From the NCBI GenBank assembly GCA_007117255.1, contig SKGU01000135.1, positions 1 through 6,826 of the forward strand: DNA of 6,826 bases, in the 5' to 3' direction. The DNA is from Natronohydrobacter sp. (lineage in GTDB: Bacteria; Pseudomonadota; Alphaproteobacteria; Rhodobacterales; Rhodobacteraceae). Positions within the stretch are counted from its first letter, which is position 1. Each line of letters begins with the position of its first letter. Positions 6,826-6,826 of this stretch are shown here, piece by piece. The position numbers and the translations under genes were made by a program. The notes beneath the pieces are model-generated. The model did no database searches. It had not been told where the DNA came from and saw nothing but the letters and a program-made list of their open reading frames with translations.

Positions 6826-6826
6826 G

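Noticed and set aside
1..6826. Mobile element, CRISPR array, prophage, toxin-antitoxin or defence system
   Set aside because: No transposase, integrase, repeat array, tRNA-flanked att-like duplication or foreign-looking gene is visible. All four genes look like ordinary chromosomal genes with the same base composition.

Overview
The window looks like a stretch of chromosome from an alphaproteobacterium, most likely of the Rhodobacteraceae (Roseobacter/Rhodobacter) group. The basis is the high GC content, the strong G/C bias at third codon positions, the style of the TrpE and GcvP proteins, and a ppiD-like gene running straight into trpE, an order I recall from that group. No database search was possible, so the taxonomic call is inference.

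Layout: (1) Positions 1-1241, plus strand: the C-terminal part of a PpiD/SurA-type periplasmic folding factor, cut by the left window edge. (2) Positions 1248-2774, plus strand: a complete trpE (anthranilate synthase component I), 6 nt after the ppiD stop and probably co-transcribed and translationally coupled. (3) Positions 2771-3688, minus strand: a multi-spanning membrane protein of the PAP2 lipid-phosphatase/phosphotransferase superfamily, converging on trpE so that the two stop codons overlap. (4) Positions 3689-3929: an intergenic stretch of about 240 nt, rich in inverted repeats, with a strong hairpin just after the gcvP stop. (5) Positions 3930-6770, minus strand: a complete gcvP (glycine dehydrogenase, P-protein of the glycine cleavage system). 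(6) Positions 6771-6826: the gcvP upstream region with a clear ribosome binding site and a small hairpin at the right edge.

The genes fall into two converging units: ppiD-trpE from the left, and gcvP then the PAP2 gene from the right. They do not form one pathway: they cover envelope protein folding, the first step of tryptophan synthesis, an unknown lipid-linked membrane function, and glycine catabolism feeding C1 metabolism. trpG, trpD and trpC do not follow trpE here, and the gcvT/gcvH partners of gcvP must lie outside the window, perhaps just to the right.

I see no mobile element, CRISPR array, tRNA/rRNA gene, toxin-antitoxin pair or defence system, and no convincing new multi-gene system. 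The points most worth a second look are small-scale: a hairpin whose loop holds both convergent stop codons, a hairpin covering the PAP2 gene's Shine-Dalgarno, a run of dyads between gcvP and the PAP2 gene, and the separation of trpE from its usual partners.
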